Shown: positions 34,591 to 46,795 of the stretch, piece after piece
Layout: every line of letters starts with the position of its first letter
Numbering within the stretch: the first letter of the stretch is position 1
Origin: Paraphysomonas bandaiensis
Taxonomy: Eukaryota > Chrysophyceae
Reading direction: 5' to 3'
Assembly: GCA_965644295.1 (NCBI GenBank)
Contig: CBFFRP010000432.1
Span: 62,001-126,000 of the forward strand
Length of the DNA: 64,000 bases
The notes under the pieces: generated by a model
Database searches by the model: none
Told to the model about the DNA's origin: nothing
The model's input: only the letters and a program-made list of their open reading frames with translations
Made by a program: the position numbers and the translations under genes

Positions 34591-36225
34591 ATGGCGTCTG
34601 CAGTGTTTATGATCAATCAGAAAGGGGAGCCTGTTATATCTCGGCACTTCAGGTAAGCTGCTTTGTTTGCTTATTTTTCTTCTCTAAGTGATGTTATAAG
34701 GACTGATATCCCCAAGACTAGTATCGATACATTCAGAAATAAAGTGAGTGTGTGAGATATTCTTTAGTAGACATTAACGCAAATATTTTTGCAGATCATT
34801 ATATCAAAGGCAACAGGCCAGACTGCTCCAGTCATCAACATGGATGGTGTGACATTTATGTATATCAGACATAGCAATATATACCTTGTTGCTGCAACAC
34901 GAGGAAACCCGAATGCTGCAATGGTTCTGGAGTATTTGCTCCAGAAAGTTCGAATAATGAAGAGTTATCTGGGAGAAGATTTTAATGATGAATCTGTCCA
35001 AGGAAGTTTCACCCTCATTTACGAGCTACTGGACGAAACGATGGACTATGGTTATCCTCAGAACTGTTCTATTGATGTGTTGCGACTGTATATCAATTTG
35101 GGGTCGGTTATCCAGGAGGGTACGTCGAAGGAGGGCGCCGCTCTTACGTCTCAGATTACTGGTGCCATTGACTGGAGGCGAGAAGGAATTCGGTATCGTA
35201 AAAACGAGGTGTATATTGATCTACACGAGACTGTCAGTCTTCTCACTTCTGCGACGGGGGCTATCCTGCGGACAGAGGTATTTGGTAAGGTGATGATGAA
35301 GGCATTTCTCACGGGCATGCCCGAGTGTAAGTTTGGTCTGAACGACAAGCTGATCATGGAGAAAGAAGGAACTGGGTCTACAGCTGTCACAAAGTCCGGG
35401 AAAAAAATCACTGCAGTGGAGATTGATGACTGTACTTTCCACAGGTCTGCCAATTTTACGACTTCTTTTTCTTGTGCACTTCTTAGTACACTGCAGATGT
35501 TGTACATAATCCTGCTTATTTCGTAATGTGCCCCACAGTTCTCAATGCAATGTTGTAACATTCTTCATGAATAGGTGTGTTCGTCTTGGAAAATTTGACT
35601 CTGAGCGTACCATTACGTTCATTCCTCCTGATGGCGAGTTCGAGTTGATGCGATACCGCGTCACTCAGGCACAACAGCCATTTCGCTTGATTCCCACTGT
35701 CAAGGAGGAGGGCAAGACCAAACTGCTTATTAACTTGAAGGTGGATTATTGTGCGCATGTATTTAGCAATTATTACTTATAATATACTCTACAGTTACAT
35801 GCAGACTTTGCAGATGACCGAAAAGCAACCAGTATGGTGATAAAATTTCCTGTTCCTACCTCCACCGCCTCTGCTCGCATTAATGTTACTCGTGGCCGTG
35901 CGAGGTATGAACCTGGAGAAAGGGCATTAGTTTGGCGCATCTCGAGTATGCCTGGAAAGTCCGAAGCCACATTCAGTGCTGATGTGGATCTTGTTCCTTC
36001 CACTCGCGAGAAACAATGGACTCGTCCTCCAATCAGCGTTGATTTTCAAATCCCCATGGTGGCGGTGTCAGGGGTCCAGGTAGCTGGTGGAATGCTATTT
36101 TATGTACATCTACGTGACATCTCATGTAGGTACGATTCCTGAAAGTGTACGAGAAGAGCTCCTACCAAACAAGTAGATGGGTAAGATACATGTCCAAGGC
36201 TGGGGAGTATCAGCAGCGTATTTAA
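34591..36225 (+). CDS. AP2M1: AP-2 adaptor complex mu subunit
   Basis: Cargo-binding medium chain of the clathrin adaptor AP-2 at the plasma membrane. I read six exons: 34591-34652 ([20 protein letters not shown]), a short one to about 34742, about 34795-35444, about 35574-35740, an exon from about 35794 and a last exon ending in [15 protein letters not shown] at 36225. All junctions have GT-AG ends and keep the frame. The N-terminal longin-like part includes [16 protein letters not shown]. The mu homology domain includes [37 protein letters not shown] and [14 protein letters not shown]. These match AP-2 mu better than AP-1 mu from memory. The length of about 430 residues is normal. Confidence 0.9.
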
Positions 36226-36689
36226 ACTTATGAATAGCATGCTTTGCATGATATTACAGAGAGTGGATGTGTATTATCATCTCTATTAACTTATCTTGCA
36301 TTTGCGGCGTGGTATTGTTTTTGAATTGAAAATAATTTAATGTAATTCTCTGTCTTTTTAATCAAATTTCCGATTTGTGATAGTGATATTTAACTCAAGC
36401 AGAAGTTATAAAGAGATAAAATGGTTGAAATGTGATTAAGTTGACCGGTTCAACAACAACTAGAGAGGTACTTATTAGTTCAGTTTCTAAGAGAGTTACA
36501 CTTACCAAAATTTCAACTAAACTCTCTCAATACAGTGTTTATTGATATTATATGCGATATAGAATCTTTCAACAAGTGGTGTTGTAGAAAATTTAGAAGA
36601 ATGTTAGTTGAACTGAAATAACTTTATACATCCCAACAAGTGTTGGTAAAATTATAATAATTGTAATTAATGTAGTTTGGAATTAATGA
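36226..36689. other. Intergenic, convergent 3' ends
   Basis: AT-rich spacer between the 3' end of AP-2 mu and the 3' end of the GNAT gene. No coding or RNA feature is supported. Confidence 0.5.
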
Positions 36690-37394
36690 TTATAAGGTGC
36701 TCGTTGTACTAACATCACAACTCTCTACTTCCCACAGGCGCAATACAGAGTGTTCTTCAGGAATTCCTTCAAATATTGGGTTCTTCTCGGAATAAACAGC
36801 ACTAGCTACAACCTTCATACCTGCCTTAGAAGCACACATCGCAGAATATGCACCCGATGATTTTAGAATAACATATTTGTACCCCTTTCTGACTGCCCAA
36901 TCTCTTGCAACTATTGTAAGATTCGCAGCTATTCCTCTTCTACGATAGGCAGGGTTCACACCCAACATCCAGAGGTCGGCGCATTCACCTTCTTGAAGAT
37001 TGGGACGTAGTGTAGTATATTCTTCTGACACTTTATCTATTATTTCAATTACAGGCGTGATACAAGGTAAGTTATCAACAGATGAATCATCCAGCTGTGG
37101 GGTCGAAGCAATATCTTGTGTCCAAAACACACCTGCAACTCTGGAATTTGTAGAATCAATACACACTATAGAATCACCATTAGATGCGCAGTGGTCTGAA
37201 AAGAGGGAACAAAATTTCAAGAACTGAGAACGCCTTGAGTTTCGGCAACTGACAAGATGAACAGCACTGGGCTCGTCGCAGAAGCTCTCTGTGATAACTT
37301 CCAATGCATCACTAGCTAATTCAGGAGTGAGAACAGTGTAAACAAGATCACCGTCCCTATGAAGTACTTTACTGTCATCTGTATGCTGGCTCAT
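36690..37394 (-). CDS. GNAT-family N-acetyltransferase
   Basis: A single exon of 234 residues. The C-terminal half holds LWMLGVNPAYRRRGIAANL, the acetyl-CoA pyrophosphate-binding motif A of GNAT enzymes (R/Q-x-x-G-x-G/A). It is followed by a helix and YVILKSSGAYSAMCASKAGM, typical of motif B. The N-terminal half has ASDALEVITESFCDEPSAVH, as in small-molecule acetyltransferases such as the insect arylalkylamine type. There is no targeting peptide or membrane segment. The substrate is unknown. Confidence 0.78.
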   Translation of the reverse strand: MSQHTDDSKVLHRDGDLVYTVLTPELASDALEVITESFCDEPSAVHLVSCRNSRRSQFLKFCSLFSDHCASNGDSIVCIDSTNSRVAGVFWTQDIASTPQLDDSSVDNLPCITPVIEIIDKVSEEYTTLRPNLQEGECADLWMLGVNPAYRRRGIAANLTIVARDWAVRKGYKYVILKSSGAYSAMCASKAGMKVVASAVYSEKNPIFEGIPEEHSVLRLWEVESCDVSTTSTL

Positions 37395-37747
37395 GTTCTA
37401 ATGAGCAAGAACGAGAATAGCAAGTATAGATAGTGTTACTTGTAGTGCGATATATCAGTGGTGTCCTGGTACTTCATACATACATTGGCGATGTAGTGGT
37501 GCCACAGTGCTGTGTGTACCATCATATGGAATGGTATTGTTGCTCAGGCCACAAGAAAAACTCCCAGCAAATTGTACCCAATAGAACTTGCTATGAGACC
37601 TGTGAATGGTTACTTGTATCTTTATACCGACTACTGTACATTGTATACAACCGCATACACAGTGAAGAGCTGCACCGCAATGCATACATATCTGCTGACA
37701 TATCCACATACTGAATCGCGCACCCAAAACAACTCGAAACCATACAA
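37395..37747. promoter_or_regulatory. Divergent promoter region
   Basis: 353 bp between start codons of genes on opposite strands. Open frames on both strands in this interval overlap each other and have no recognisable features. No promoter element is assigned. Confidence 0.4.
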
Positions 37748-38257
37748 ATGAGCTGTGATAAAGAGTATGATGATGCTAATGCACCTGAATGGGCAACCAC
37801 AGGAACAGAAGATGCATTATCTGCTCATGATGACACGTCGTGGATTGCAATGCGTATGAGTAGCCATTTCTTGTCTTCTGTACAGCCTGAACTGGAAAGA
37901 TTTGTCGAAAATTATAGAGAAGAATATAGGTCCCTGCGACAGAAAGACGCCGAGGAGAAATCTGGCGAATATAACTTGCAACAGTTCAAAATATATAACA
38001 TGTATTGCGGTATTTTTGAAAAGCGTATGTCGAGTTTCACAAGTGAGTATAAAATGAATGATATAGTTCAGTGCTTGAATTCTGCTGTCGCGGCATCTGC
38101 TGGAGGAAAGGAAAGTATGGGTACAATATTATTAAGTATGCTGGAAGCGTTGTCGAGCTTTCAAGATTTCGACGTCATGATGATGGAGGATAGCCTCCTC
38201 TGTGCAACTTACGACCAAAATGAGGAGAAATTAGCTAAAGACTCATTTTGTAAATAA
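37748..38257 (+). CDS. BART-domain protein (ARL2-binding-like)
   Basis: A single exon of 169 residues, mostly helical. The run from SSHFLSSVQPELERFVEN through YNMYCGIFEKRMSSFTSEY to LEALSSFQDFDVMMMEDS resembles the BART domain of ARL2BP and CFAP36. These are effectors of the small GTPases ARL2/ARL3 linked to ciliary and microtubule functions. The start is acidic and probably disordered. The length fits ARL2BP (about 160). The assignment rests on pattern and length and has moderate certainty. Confidence 0.6.
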   Translation: MSCDKEYDDANAPEWATTGTEDALSAHDDTSWIAMRMSSHFLSSVQPELERFVENYREEYRSLRQKDAEEKSGEYNLQQFKIYNMYCGIFEKRMSSFTSEYKMNDIVQCLNSAVAASAGGKESMGTILLSMLEALSSFQDFDVMMMEDSLLCATYDQNEEKLAKDSFCK

Positions 38258-38828
38258 TTGAATGTATTTATTGTATTTAGTAGGTGGCAGGGACTATTGT
38301 TTGATGTTCTACAATGTTTACCAATCGCCACAGAGTCCATCGTGAGAATCGAGTACCAACAACTACTTGCTGGTTGAAGTACAATAGCGCTTACAACAGT
38401 ATATTTCTATACAAGCTGACAGCTTAAATAATACACAGCCGAGAGATATATTTGCCACATTTGCTAATCATGTCGAGAGATAGTGCTATATGTATGATAT
38501 GCTTATGTTGTTAGCCGATGTTGTCCAGAAAATTACCAGTTGTTAGCTCAAAGAGAGTGTGGAATTTAATGAAGTAATTAATATCCTCGTGATTATGTGA
38601 CAGCAAGATATTAAAGTGTCATCGGTTTTCTATTCATTATAGCATTAATAGTAATATATTTCTGTATTTTCAGGCTGTGCAATACCTACCAAATAACAAA
38701 CTCCACGTAATATACAATATACTCATAAGCGTTATTTCCACACAATAAGAAAACTCTAGTATGCCAAATAGGTCATAGCGTTTGAGTTACTATACCAATG
38801 GAGTAAATAAATCTAATACATTTGCCAA
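38258..38828. other. Intergenic, convergent 3' ends
   Basis: 571 bp AT-rich spacer between convergent gene ends. No feature is supported. Confidence 0.5.
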
Positions 38829-40851
38829 TTACTTCGGAATCAACGGGTGATAGTTTGGAAAGTACATTTTTCGCGAAACGAGAGACGGAATGCCTTCCTC
38901 CAAATGTTTTTTTGTTATCTTTGTTGTTAAACCATCTTTTACTGCTTCATCAATAACGGCACATGCCACCGCATGAGACACGATTCGGATCCTAGATAAC
39001 TTTGGAAAAGTACGTCCTTCAGCCTGCTCATCGCTGGTAACGGATTCCATGCAGGCTACTGCGGCGCGGTAGAACATTCTGTCCGTTATCCTGCTCACAC
39101 CAGCGACAGAGGCTGCTAGCCCGATTCCAGGGAAAACGTACATATTGTTACACTGCGATGTGACAAATGTGCGACCATCCGGAAGTGTAACAGGTGGAAA
39201 TGGAGAGCCAGTGGACACAACAGCATCGCCATCAGTCCACGCATACGCATCCTCAGGATCACACTCGCTTTTCGATGTGGGATTAGACATTGGCATTATA
39301 ATCGGTCGCACTTTCGATTCCTTGCATTGTTGCGCCATCATTTTCACTATGTCCTCTGTAAATACACCTTTCTGAGTGGACAGACCTAAAAGAACTGTCG
39401 GTTTAAACTCCTTCACCACGTCCAGCATAGAGGTACCATCGGCAACTGCTTGGTTAACATACGGCACACGTTCCTCTTGAAGGCCTCTCTTGTGGTTAGG
39501 ATCTCCGTGCCTTCCACCTGAGTGTCCAAGGGCGCCCTTGGAAGTACATACTACGAATCTTTGCATAGCCTCCTCTTTGGAAAGTCCTTGTTCCACCATC
39601 CCTTCTACAATCTGTGAGCAAACACCAAGACCAGCCGACCCAGCCCCCGCGCAGAGAAACCGCATATCAGTCAGTGAAGTCCCTGCATTTCGAGCACAGG
39701 AAAGGAGACCAGCCAGGGTCACACAACCGGTTCCCTGCATATCATCATTGAAAACGCGGTACTTATTCCTGTATCTCTCTAAGAGTGCAATGGCCTTCGG
39801 CGTCTCGAAATCTTCAAATTGAACAACCACTCCTGGCCAACGCTCAAACACTGCTGCCATAAACTCGTCACACATTTCGTAGTACTCTTCCCCCTGCAAG
39901 CGGGTTTGGCGTACTCCTACGTAATCCTCGTCGTGCAGTAAATCCTTATTATTAGTTCCTACATCCAGCACAACTGGTAGTACACGATGAGGAGCAATTC
40001 CACCAGCAGCACAGTATAATGCCAGTTTCCCAATTGGAATGCCCATACCATGTGCACCCAAGTCACCCTAAACCTAAACATTGATTGAACAGGGTGTGAA
40101 AAATGAAGCACTTACAAGTCCGAGTATGCGGCTGCCATCAGTCACTACGATCACATGAACATCTATATATTAAAAGTAAGGTATTACAAACAAGTACATT
40201 TCGACATCTACAAACCATCATGTGGCCAGTTATGAACCTATGTGAGGGTTAGTTCCATCACTATGAGTAAACAGTGGTGTACATTACCATGGTACCAAAC
40301 ATGCCTCTGTCAACACGACTGAAATACATTCCTCTCGAGCGGCGAAACTGATGACCAAAATTTAGACATACTTCCCCAACTCTACCAATTAAAGATTTAC
40401 GGCTTTATAGTATATATCTATCATATACTTACGTCGGTGTATACACAAGGGGTGCTATCTCTTCAATATTGTCAACAATAAGTCTGTGATAGAGAGTTTC
40501 GTTTCGATTATGTAGATTCTGGAGGTGTAAATTTCGAGCCAAATTATCAGGAAGTGATTTTATTGTTCTCATGTTTCGCTCTACTTGAGAGGTAATTGTC
40601 GATACTGCAGGTGGGACCAGCCCTCGAAGCCCTAGTCGATCTCTCTCATTGTAATCAAAACTCAGGCCTTTGTTCCATAATGGATCATGTAAAACCGCAA
40701 TGCCTAAAATACGCGTGGCTGATATTCATTTACTTAGTCGTAGAAGTTAACCTGCACGTTTAGTTCGCAGTGGTTTGGGATACTTCGCCTGAACAATACC
40801 CCTTCGAGTAGACGGTAGCCCATATCGCTGCAACGATCTCTTCGTGAACAT
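38829..40851 (-). CDS. Malic enzyme, probably mitochondrial
   Basis: Oxidative decarboxylation of malate to pyruvate with NAD(P). The start chosen is ATG 40851, which opens a basic presequence (MFTKRSLQRYGLPSTRRG) of mitochondrial type and splices into IAVLHDPLWNKGLSFDYNER. The next exons give RLGLRGLVPP, LHNRNETLYHRLI and IAPLVYTPT. The large last exon (to 38829) carries VVLDVGTNN, VFNDDMQGTGCVTLAGLLSC, the dinucleotide-binding GAGSAGLGV, MSNPTSKSECDPEDAYAWT and PGIGLAASV. These are the usual family motifs. At least four exons; the middle boundaries (40.07-40.45 kb) are approximate. NAD or NADP preference is not decided. Confidence 0.93.
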
Positions 40852-41771
40852 ATTTATACAGATCACACGGTTCAATATACTGAAATATATCTGTAGAGGT
40901 CACTTTAACGCTTTGGTTATATGACAACTCCTGCTGTACATTATTCATATGAAGAGCTTCATATCTTCAAAAGAAGGTCCAGAGGTCGCAACCAACAAAG
41001 AAGATATTTTTTCTTGTTCGAATTCCCACTGACATAAAAGAATTAGCCAATCATAAATATCTATTTTTTAATGATTGGATATGGTGACGACTAGGGGCAT
41101 GAAAGAGAGTTTGGTGTGTAACATATTCGCAAGTGATGCATGGAGATATCCTACGATGCCTTCTAAAGGTCCAGAGGCTGCTTCGAATGCCTATTTGACA
41201 GGATACCCATAACAGGCATTAGTCTACACATGTATCATGCGTGTGCGGGATGTCATCAGAGACGGTGAACTCTAAAACACTGTGGGTTGCAGTAACCGTG
41301 TTTCAAATGTAGTACTACTGTGTTTAATTTGTCGTAACCTTTGACTATCAAAATTCAGCATACCATCAGTACTACTAAACACTTGCATTGCAAGCAAAGC
41401 AGAACTATAGCCGACATGATTGGTAGCCACACACGGTGCGTCGCCATCTTGTTTCAGCGATCTAATTTTCGACGTTGAGTTATAGCATCATCACGTTGAT
41501 TCTGGATTGATCTATTCCAATTTCGCTTAATATTTGAGGAGTTGATATAGAATACCATCGGCACAAGACATGACATCATATTTTCATCGGATTGTTAACC
41601 TTTTGTAATTTACATTTATTCCTAGATTCTAGTCATGGAAGGAGAATGGCATTTAATAAATATTTACATTAATTATTAAACTTATTCAAGTCGTATGGAA
41701 TGTATAGTAACCACAAAATCACTGATGATAGCAAGTTTACGTCATGGAAATGACAGGATTACGTATCTACA
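40852..41771. other. Intergenic 0.9 kb
   Basis: Spacer upstream of the malic enzyme gene and downstream of the transporter gene. I see no coding region, RNA gene or repeat that I can support. Confidence 0.45.
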
Positions 41772-43377
41772 CTAATAAGCCTCAACAGGTAATACTCCTC
41801 GCTCAATATCGACGTCGCAGAGATCGTCTCTCCTACTTACACAGCACACAAGTTCCTTTCGCTTATGCCAATCCCATGGGATACTGTCAACAGAAACGCA
41901 GTCTTTCTGATATTCACTGTTAAACACCTCCGGATCAATAGCAACCGGCACATCTTCTGGCTTTGAAACTATGTCTAAACTATCATCCGTGCATGTATCG
42001 GAATGCCCCTCGCTGGATATCAACGGTTTTTCTTTATCCTTTTCTTCTCGTTTATACTCTCCTAAAGTTACTGCTCCCACCCCTGCCATAACAACAGCCC
42101 CTCCCACCCACGTTAGCATCGGGGGAAGGGCCTCAATTCCAGCTACGTATGCCATCACACCACTCAGCACCGGGTCCGTCAGGATGCAAGAGGAAAATAC
42201 CAGAGGAGATACAAACTGAACAGCGTAGTTATAACCTGCGATGCATACACCCACAATAGCAGCAAATATCATCATGCGGGATAACCACTCCGTGGAGGCC
42301 CAGCCCAATAATGAACCCGACCCAGCATCTACTACCAGGTGGATTAGAGAAGCGACAATGGCAACAATCAAAGTAGTTGAGGCCGAGTACTACACACAAA
42401 TAATATCAGTGATTAAATTTAATAAAATTTATTTATATGGACATAAAATTCAAGTACTACCTGGAAAAGTGGGACGTATTTCTTAATTTTATGCCGGTTC
42501 ATAATTACCACAACCTGGCACACTGCCGAGCACAGTCCAAGGAGGTCGCCAAACAATGCCACTCGTTCATTACTTCCCTCAGCAGATTCATCTCCAGTGT
42601 ATATTCCAAACAAACCCTTGGATCCAGCGATCAACATTCCGCAAATAGTGGCAGTGGTTCCCAACCATTCCAGGTTTGATATAGACTTTCCACTCACACG
42701 CAAGTACAATACCAATATTAGGGGATGCATGCTAGCGGCCAGGCTTGCGCGAATTACACTTGTGTACTTCAAAGCAGACACCCTGCTAGTGTGGTTACTC
42801 ATGACACGCAGAGTAGAAAATGAATCACTTACCATAGCAACAAATTTCCGGCCCATCCGAGGCCGGCAACGGTAACATGTACAAATACAGGGTAACGTAA
42901 ATCAGGCTTGCGTGACACCCAGTCAACACGTTTTTTCATATAATTGCACTCAACTAATGCCAGCGGTGTTAATAAGAAAGTCATACACTGACATCTCCAA
43001 GATGCTGCAAGAATAGGTGCAACACCGTGGTTTTGCAAGTACTTAAACATCGGTCCAATTAAGGCACCAGCCATCATAGCAAGAAACATGCAAAGCCACC
43101 CTACTATTTTCTGCTGGCAAGAATACTGTTGAGAAATATCTACATTTTCATCATTCTGATGCTCAAGTTGTTTCTGATTACTTCCGGAGAATTCCTCTGG
43201 AGTGACGACTTGGGGCTCCTCATTGTTTGAGTCATTCTCCCTGATTCTCCTGTCGCCTAAGCAAGATAGTTGTATTTCCGAAGGCAACTCCTGACTGTTA
43301 GACTCAGTTATACCTTTCTCTACCTCATCATCTAGCTGCGCATAAGAGCGAGCTGAAACGAAACTTAGCATCGCCAC
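41772..43377 (-). CDS. Drug/metabolite (EamA-like) transporter
   Basis: Three exons, with short introns near 42.8 kb and 42.4 kb, code for about 500 residues. The first 90 residues are polar and acidic, probably a cytosolic tail. About ten hydrophobic segments follow, arranged as in the DMT/EamA superfamily: for example GWLCMFLAMMAGALIGPMFK, YTSVIRASLAASMHPLILVL and LTDPVLSGVMAYV. The C-terminal 90 residues are again hydrophilic. Members carry nucleotide sugars, triose phosphates, amino acids or drugs, and the substrate cannot be told here. No ER-retention signal is evident. Confidence 0.8.
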
Positions 43378-43795
43378 TCAATGTACAGTGACTACTAGTA
43401 CGAGAGCGTGTACACTTCACAAGAATAATACCAAAACTCATTTTAATTTACGTTACTATAAGTTCAAGGCCAGTAAATGGTGCGTAACATATGATGCGGA
43501 TTCTTCTTGGCCTTCTTAGTGGTCACATCTGTTCTAGAATTTCCGAGTTACATGTGTGCATATGCTGCTCAATGCTCAATCCAATCATTATATGGCGCTA
43601 CAGTAGTAATCTACACACTAAACAAAAGGTGGGATTTAAAGCAAAATCCGGGTTTTATGGCTGCTTTATAATTATCGCATATGCTGTCTCGAAGCCTCAA
43701 AGGTATGTTGGTGTATGCTGTAGCACTTGCATTCAAACTCTCCTATACTTCTGAACATTGCGATTGAACCGGGAAGTGTACCAGAGGTAGTAATA
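43378..43795. promoter_or_regulatory. Divergent promoter region
   Basis: 418 bp between divergent start codons (43377 minus, 43796 plus). An 87-codon open frame at 43491-43754 has no recognisable features. Confidence 0.35.
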
Positions 43796-44800
43796 ATGAG
43801 CGAGACTACACAATGGGTCAAGAAACTATCATCGAAACACAATACACATTACTGGTTTAATACCACCAGTGGAGAATCCAGATGGGAACCACCTGAAGAT
43901 GTGCGTGAGTCTAAGAAGCCGAGGATTGAAAAGCCAGAGGAAGCTCCATCCACCAGAGAAGAGGAAGTGAAATCTGAAAGCTCTAATATTGATGTTGCAA
44001 TTATTGTTCCTTTCCGAGACATACATTCTGAACAGAGACGTTCCGAGCATTTAGCTCGTTTTATTCCTGAAATGACAGCGTATGTGCAATTTTACATTAG
44101 AATATTGTGCTAAATTATATTTTCTCTTTATGTTTGTAGTTTTTTACAGAAGTCACGAAGCAATTGCCATATATATATCATTGAGCAAAGCACAGATGAG
44201 AGGCGGTTCAATCGTGGAAAGCTGCTAAATATTGGCTTCGACATTGCTCGCAAAAAGGGCTGTCAGATATTTGTTTTCCATGACGTCGATTTATTGCCTT
44301 CATCCGATCTACTACATTATTATATCACACTTCCTACCCCGGGGCCGGTGCACATTGCTCGGGTATGGGAGCGGTACTCGAGAAACCCAGACTACTTCGG
44401 AGGCATTGTCGCCTTTTCCCGGGACCAATTTGAAACCATCAATGGATTTCCTAATAACTTCTGGGGATGGGGGGGGGAGGATGACGAAATGATTAAGAGG
44501 GTCAGAGAGTGTAATATGAAAACTTCCAGTCCGAATGAGGGCAGCATAGAAGATATGGAAGGCATGAACCTCAATGAGAAGCTACAGTTTCTCAGACAAC
44601 ACAGGGACTGGAAATGTCAGAAAAAGTGGGAGGTACTAGAGGAACACGCCCGTACGTGGAGGTCGAATGGTCTCAGTGACCTATGCTATAATGTTGTTGA
44701 TACCGTTGACATGAACTCGATGTGCACGAAAGTAACTGTTGATATCAAGTTGAATGGACATTGGACTGACGGTGAATGTAAATTCCGTACCGATAGATAA
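43796..44800 (+). CDS. WW-domain / beta-1,4-galactosyltransferase-like fusion
   Basis: Two exons, 43796-44079 and 44140-44800, with a 60-nt intron that keeps the frame. The first 33 residues form a WW domain (tryptophans at 7 and 30, with YWFNTTSGESRWEPP), which in general binds proline-rich peptides. After a charged linker, IIVPFRDIHSEQRRSEHL starts a glycosyltransferase family 7 domain. FVFHDVDLLPSSDL has the DVD metal-binding motif. FSRDQFETINGFPNNFWGWG plus the following GEDDE is the family acceptor-site signature. It is closest in style to B4GALT7. No signal anchor is seen, although Golgi galactosyltransferases normally have one, so location and role are open. The WW residues and GT7 motifs are seen directly. 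Confidence 0.86.
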
Positions 44801-45454
44801 CTATAACTGCGATATTGTTCGGTATAATGTTTGTTTTACGATTGTCACAATTAACACAAGTATAAGCAAGTAAAACTAAACTTTTAGGTTTTCTCTGTCA
44901 TAATATTGTTGTTGGTCAATATGATATTTTGGGAAAAAAGAACCAACGCAATGGTGCTTGCACACACTCAACAAGTAAAAATCGTTGGCATATATGATGT
45001 ACTTGTCATCTAACTATTTATTAGCGTAAAATGATGTAAAAACACTTCGTACAAAACAAAAAAGGTCCCATATACACGAATAACTTTTCACCTTTCATCC
45101 TTAACATATCATTATATTTTACTATACTCTTTCGTGTGGTCTCTTTACTATGAATAATGTCTTATACTACTTATCATGACTTAAACCGATATAAATCAAC
45201 TTTCAAAACAACAAACACCTATATATGCACAACGAACTTCTGAGATATCAAGTATTGCAAACGAACATGCATGCCGATCATCAATCACTAGGTGTGATGA
45301 CCGTGAAGCATATCAGTGAAATACTTATAATCAATACCGATATAATCAATACCGAGTATTGAACAATTTTATACAAGCGACATACCATGGCGGTGAGGCG
45401 CATATGTACAATTCATACCGCCACGTAAGTGCTACAGTAACTAGAACAAGGAAA
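44801..45454. other. Intergenic, convergent 3' ends
   Basis: 654 bp AT-rich spacer between convergent genes; nothing supported beyond UTR sequence. Confidence 0.5.
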
Positions 45455-46336
45455 TTAAACAAGCTCTTGTTGTGAGTCTATCTTTGTGAGCCTCTCACGG
45501 ATTACAGGCACACATCCAAGTACCCAATGTAAGTTCACTTTCTTATTCAACACCCTCATTCGGGCAAGTATGAGAGTTTGTACGTGGAGGTATCCTCCAT
45601 ATCCTGCAGCTATATGCCAAATTACGTGCAACGTAAAGCCATTTGCCGCATGATAGAGAGGGAGCAGATGATCGCACATATTCATATCAATCACCCAGCA
45701 TGATGCACCTATAAGAATAAAAGATCCAATACCAGAGAGAAACACTTGTCGGATAAGAACATCATCAGACCGTTCGAAAACGTAAAACATAGTCCATACA
45801 GCCACCGCAGCAACTGTAAGCACGTATCCGAATATGAAGAAACCATATAAGGAGCGCATTGAATAGTATATATAAGTGACGCCTATAGCAAATATGGAAA
45901 GTAACACGGAGAGACTCTCCAGTCGCCTGGAGGGTGTACTCTTCATACGAATAAGAATAAACAGAGCGGCAATGTTACACCATAGCATGGGGAGCTCATC
46001 AAGGCTCTGCGGGAACCAGTGTAGAGTTGCGTGCAGAGCTACTGAACCAAGACCGATGGCAACAATAAGAACATAAGATGTGAAAAACATCCATTCCTTC
46101 GTTGGGTTGCTGTAAAGTATACCAATAATTCCAAGTAATGATATGAATAGTGAGCTGACTGTGTTGAACGGTTCCACCACATAGTCCGTCGAAATATAGT
46201 CAGGTTCACAGAAATTCACCTACAAGATTGTTATGACAAAACAAATCAACTCCATATCACTTACTGAGGAGCTGTGTGGAAGCCAATAGCCTTGAGACAC
46301 CGTCTCGCCACTGACGTCTTGAACATCTAACACCAT
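45455..46336 (-). CDS. Alkaline ceramidase (ACER/YPC1 family)
   Basis: Hydrolyses ceramides in the ER or Golgi membrane. Two exons: 46336-46265 (start MVLDVQDVSGETVSQGYWLP) and 46219-45455, with a 45-nt intron. Conserved parts seen: NFCEPDYISTDYVVEPFNT, SVALHATLHWFPQSLDELPM with the His and Asp of the family, WVIDMNMCDH, and HVIWHIAAGYGGY with the C-terminal metal-binding histidines. About seven hydrophobic segments are present. The length (278 residues) fits the family. Exon 1 is outside the longest open frame but supplies the usual 'GYW.P' start. Confidence 0.92.
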
Positions 46337-46795
46337 GTTGTAATTGGAGGGTTGAAGGAAACAGATGATGATATAAATAAGAAACTGATGACACTGTAAA
46401 TGTTTTAGTGATGAATGTACCGCACAGTGTCTTCAAAGAGAATTATGTTGATAGTTGTAATGAAAGCGATCGATAACGACATCATCATATGTAGAAGAAG
46501 ACGAAGAATATGTACATCAAGAAAAGAACAAAAATGATCCAGAATGAAGAAGAATCTGCTACTCCTCCTTTCTAAAGATGATGTATGAAAAATACGGAAC
46601 GGTATTCCAGAGGGTGGTATGTATTCTGCTGTAGTTTTGTAGTCCACAACTCTCAGTCTGCCTGAAGTCGAAGTGGGACACACCATATGAAGTAGAGAGT
46701 ACGCGAATTAAGGAGATGGACGGACATATTGGGCCTTTATAAGTAGAGGTGGGGAGTACTGTACGTCCACGTTGGGCTAGTTTCGGCGTGTTGTT
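46337..46795. promoter_or_regulatory. Divergent promoter region
   Basis: 459 bp between start codons on opposite strands. A 93-codon minus-strand frame (46405-46686) has no recognisable domain and I do not call it. Confidence 0.4.

Noticed and set aside
46405-46686. 93-residue minus-strand open frame upstream of the ceramidase
   Set aside because: No recognisable domain. It lies in a divergent promoter region, and the Leu/Ile/His-rich end follows from AT-rich sequence.
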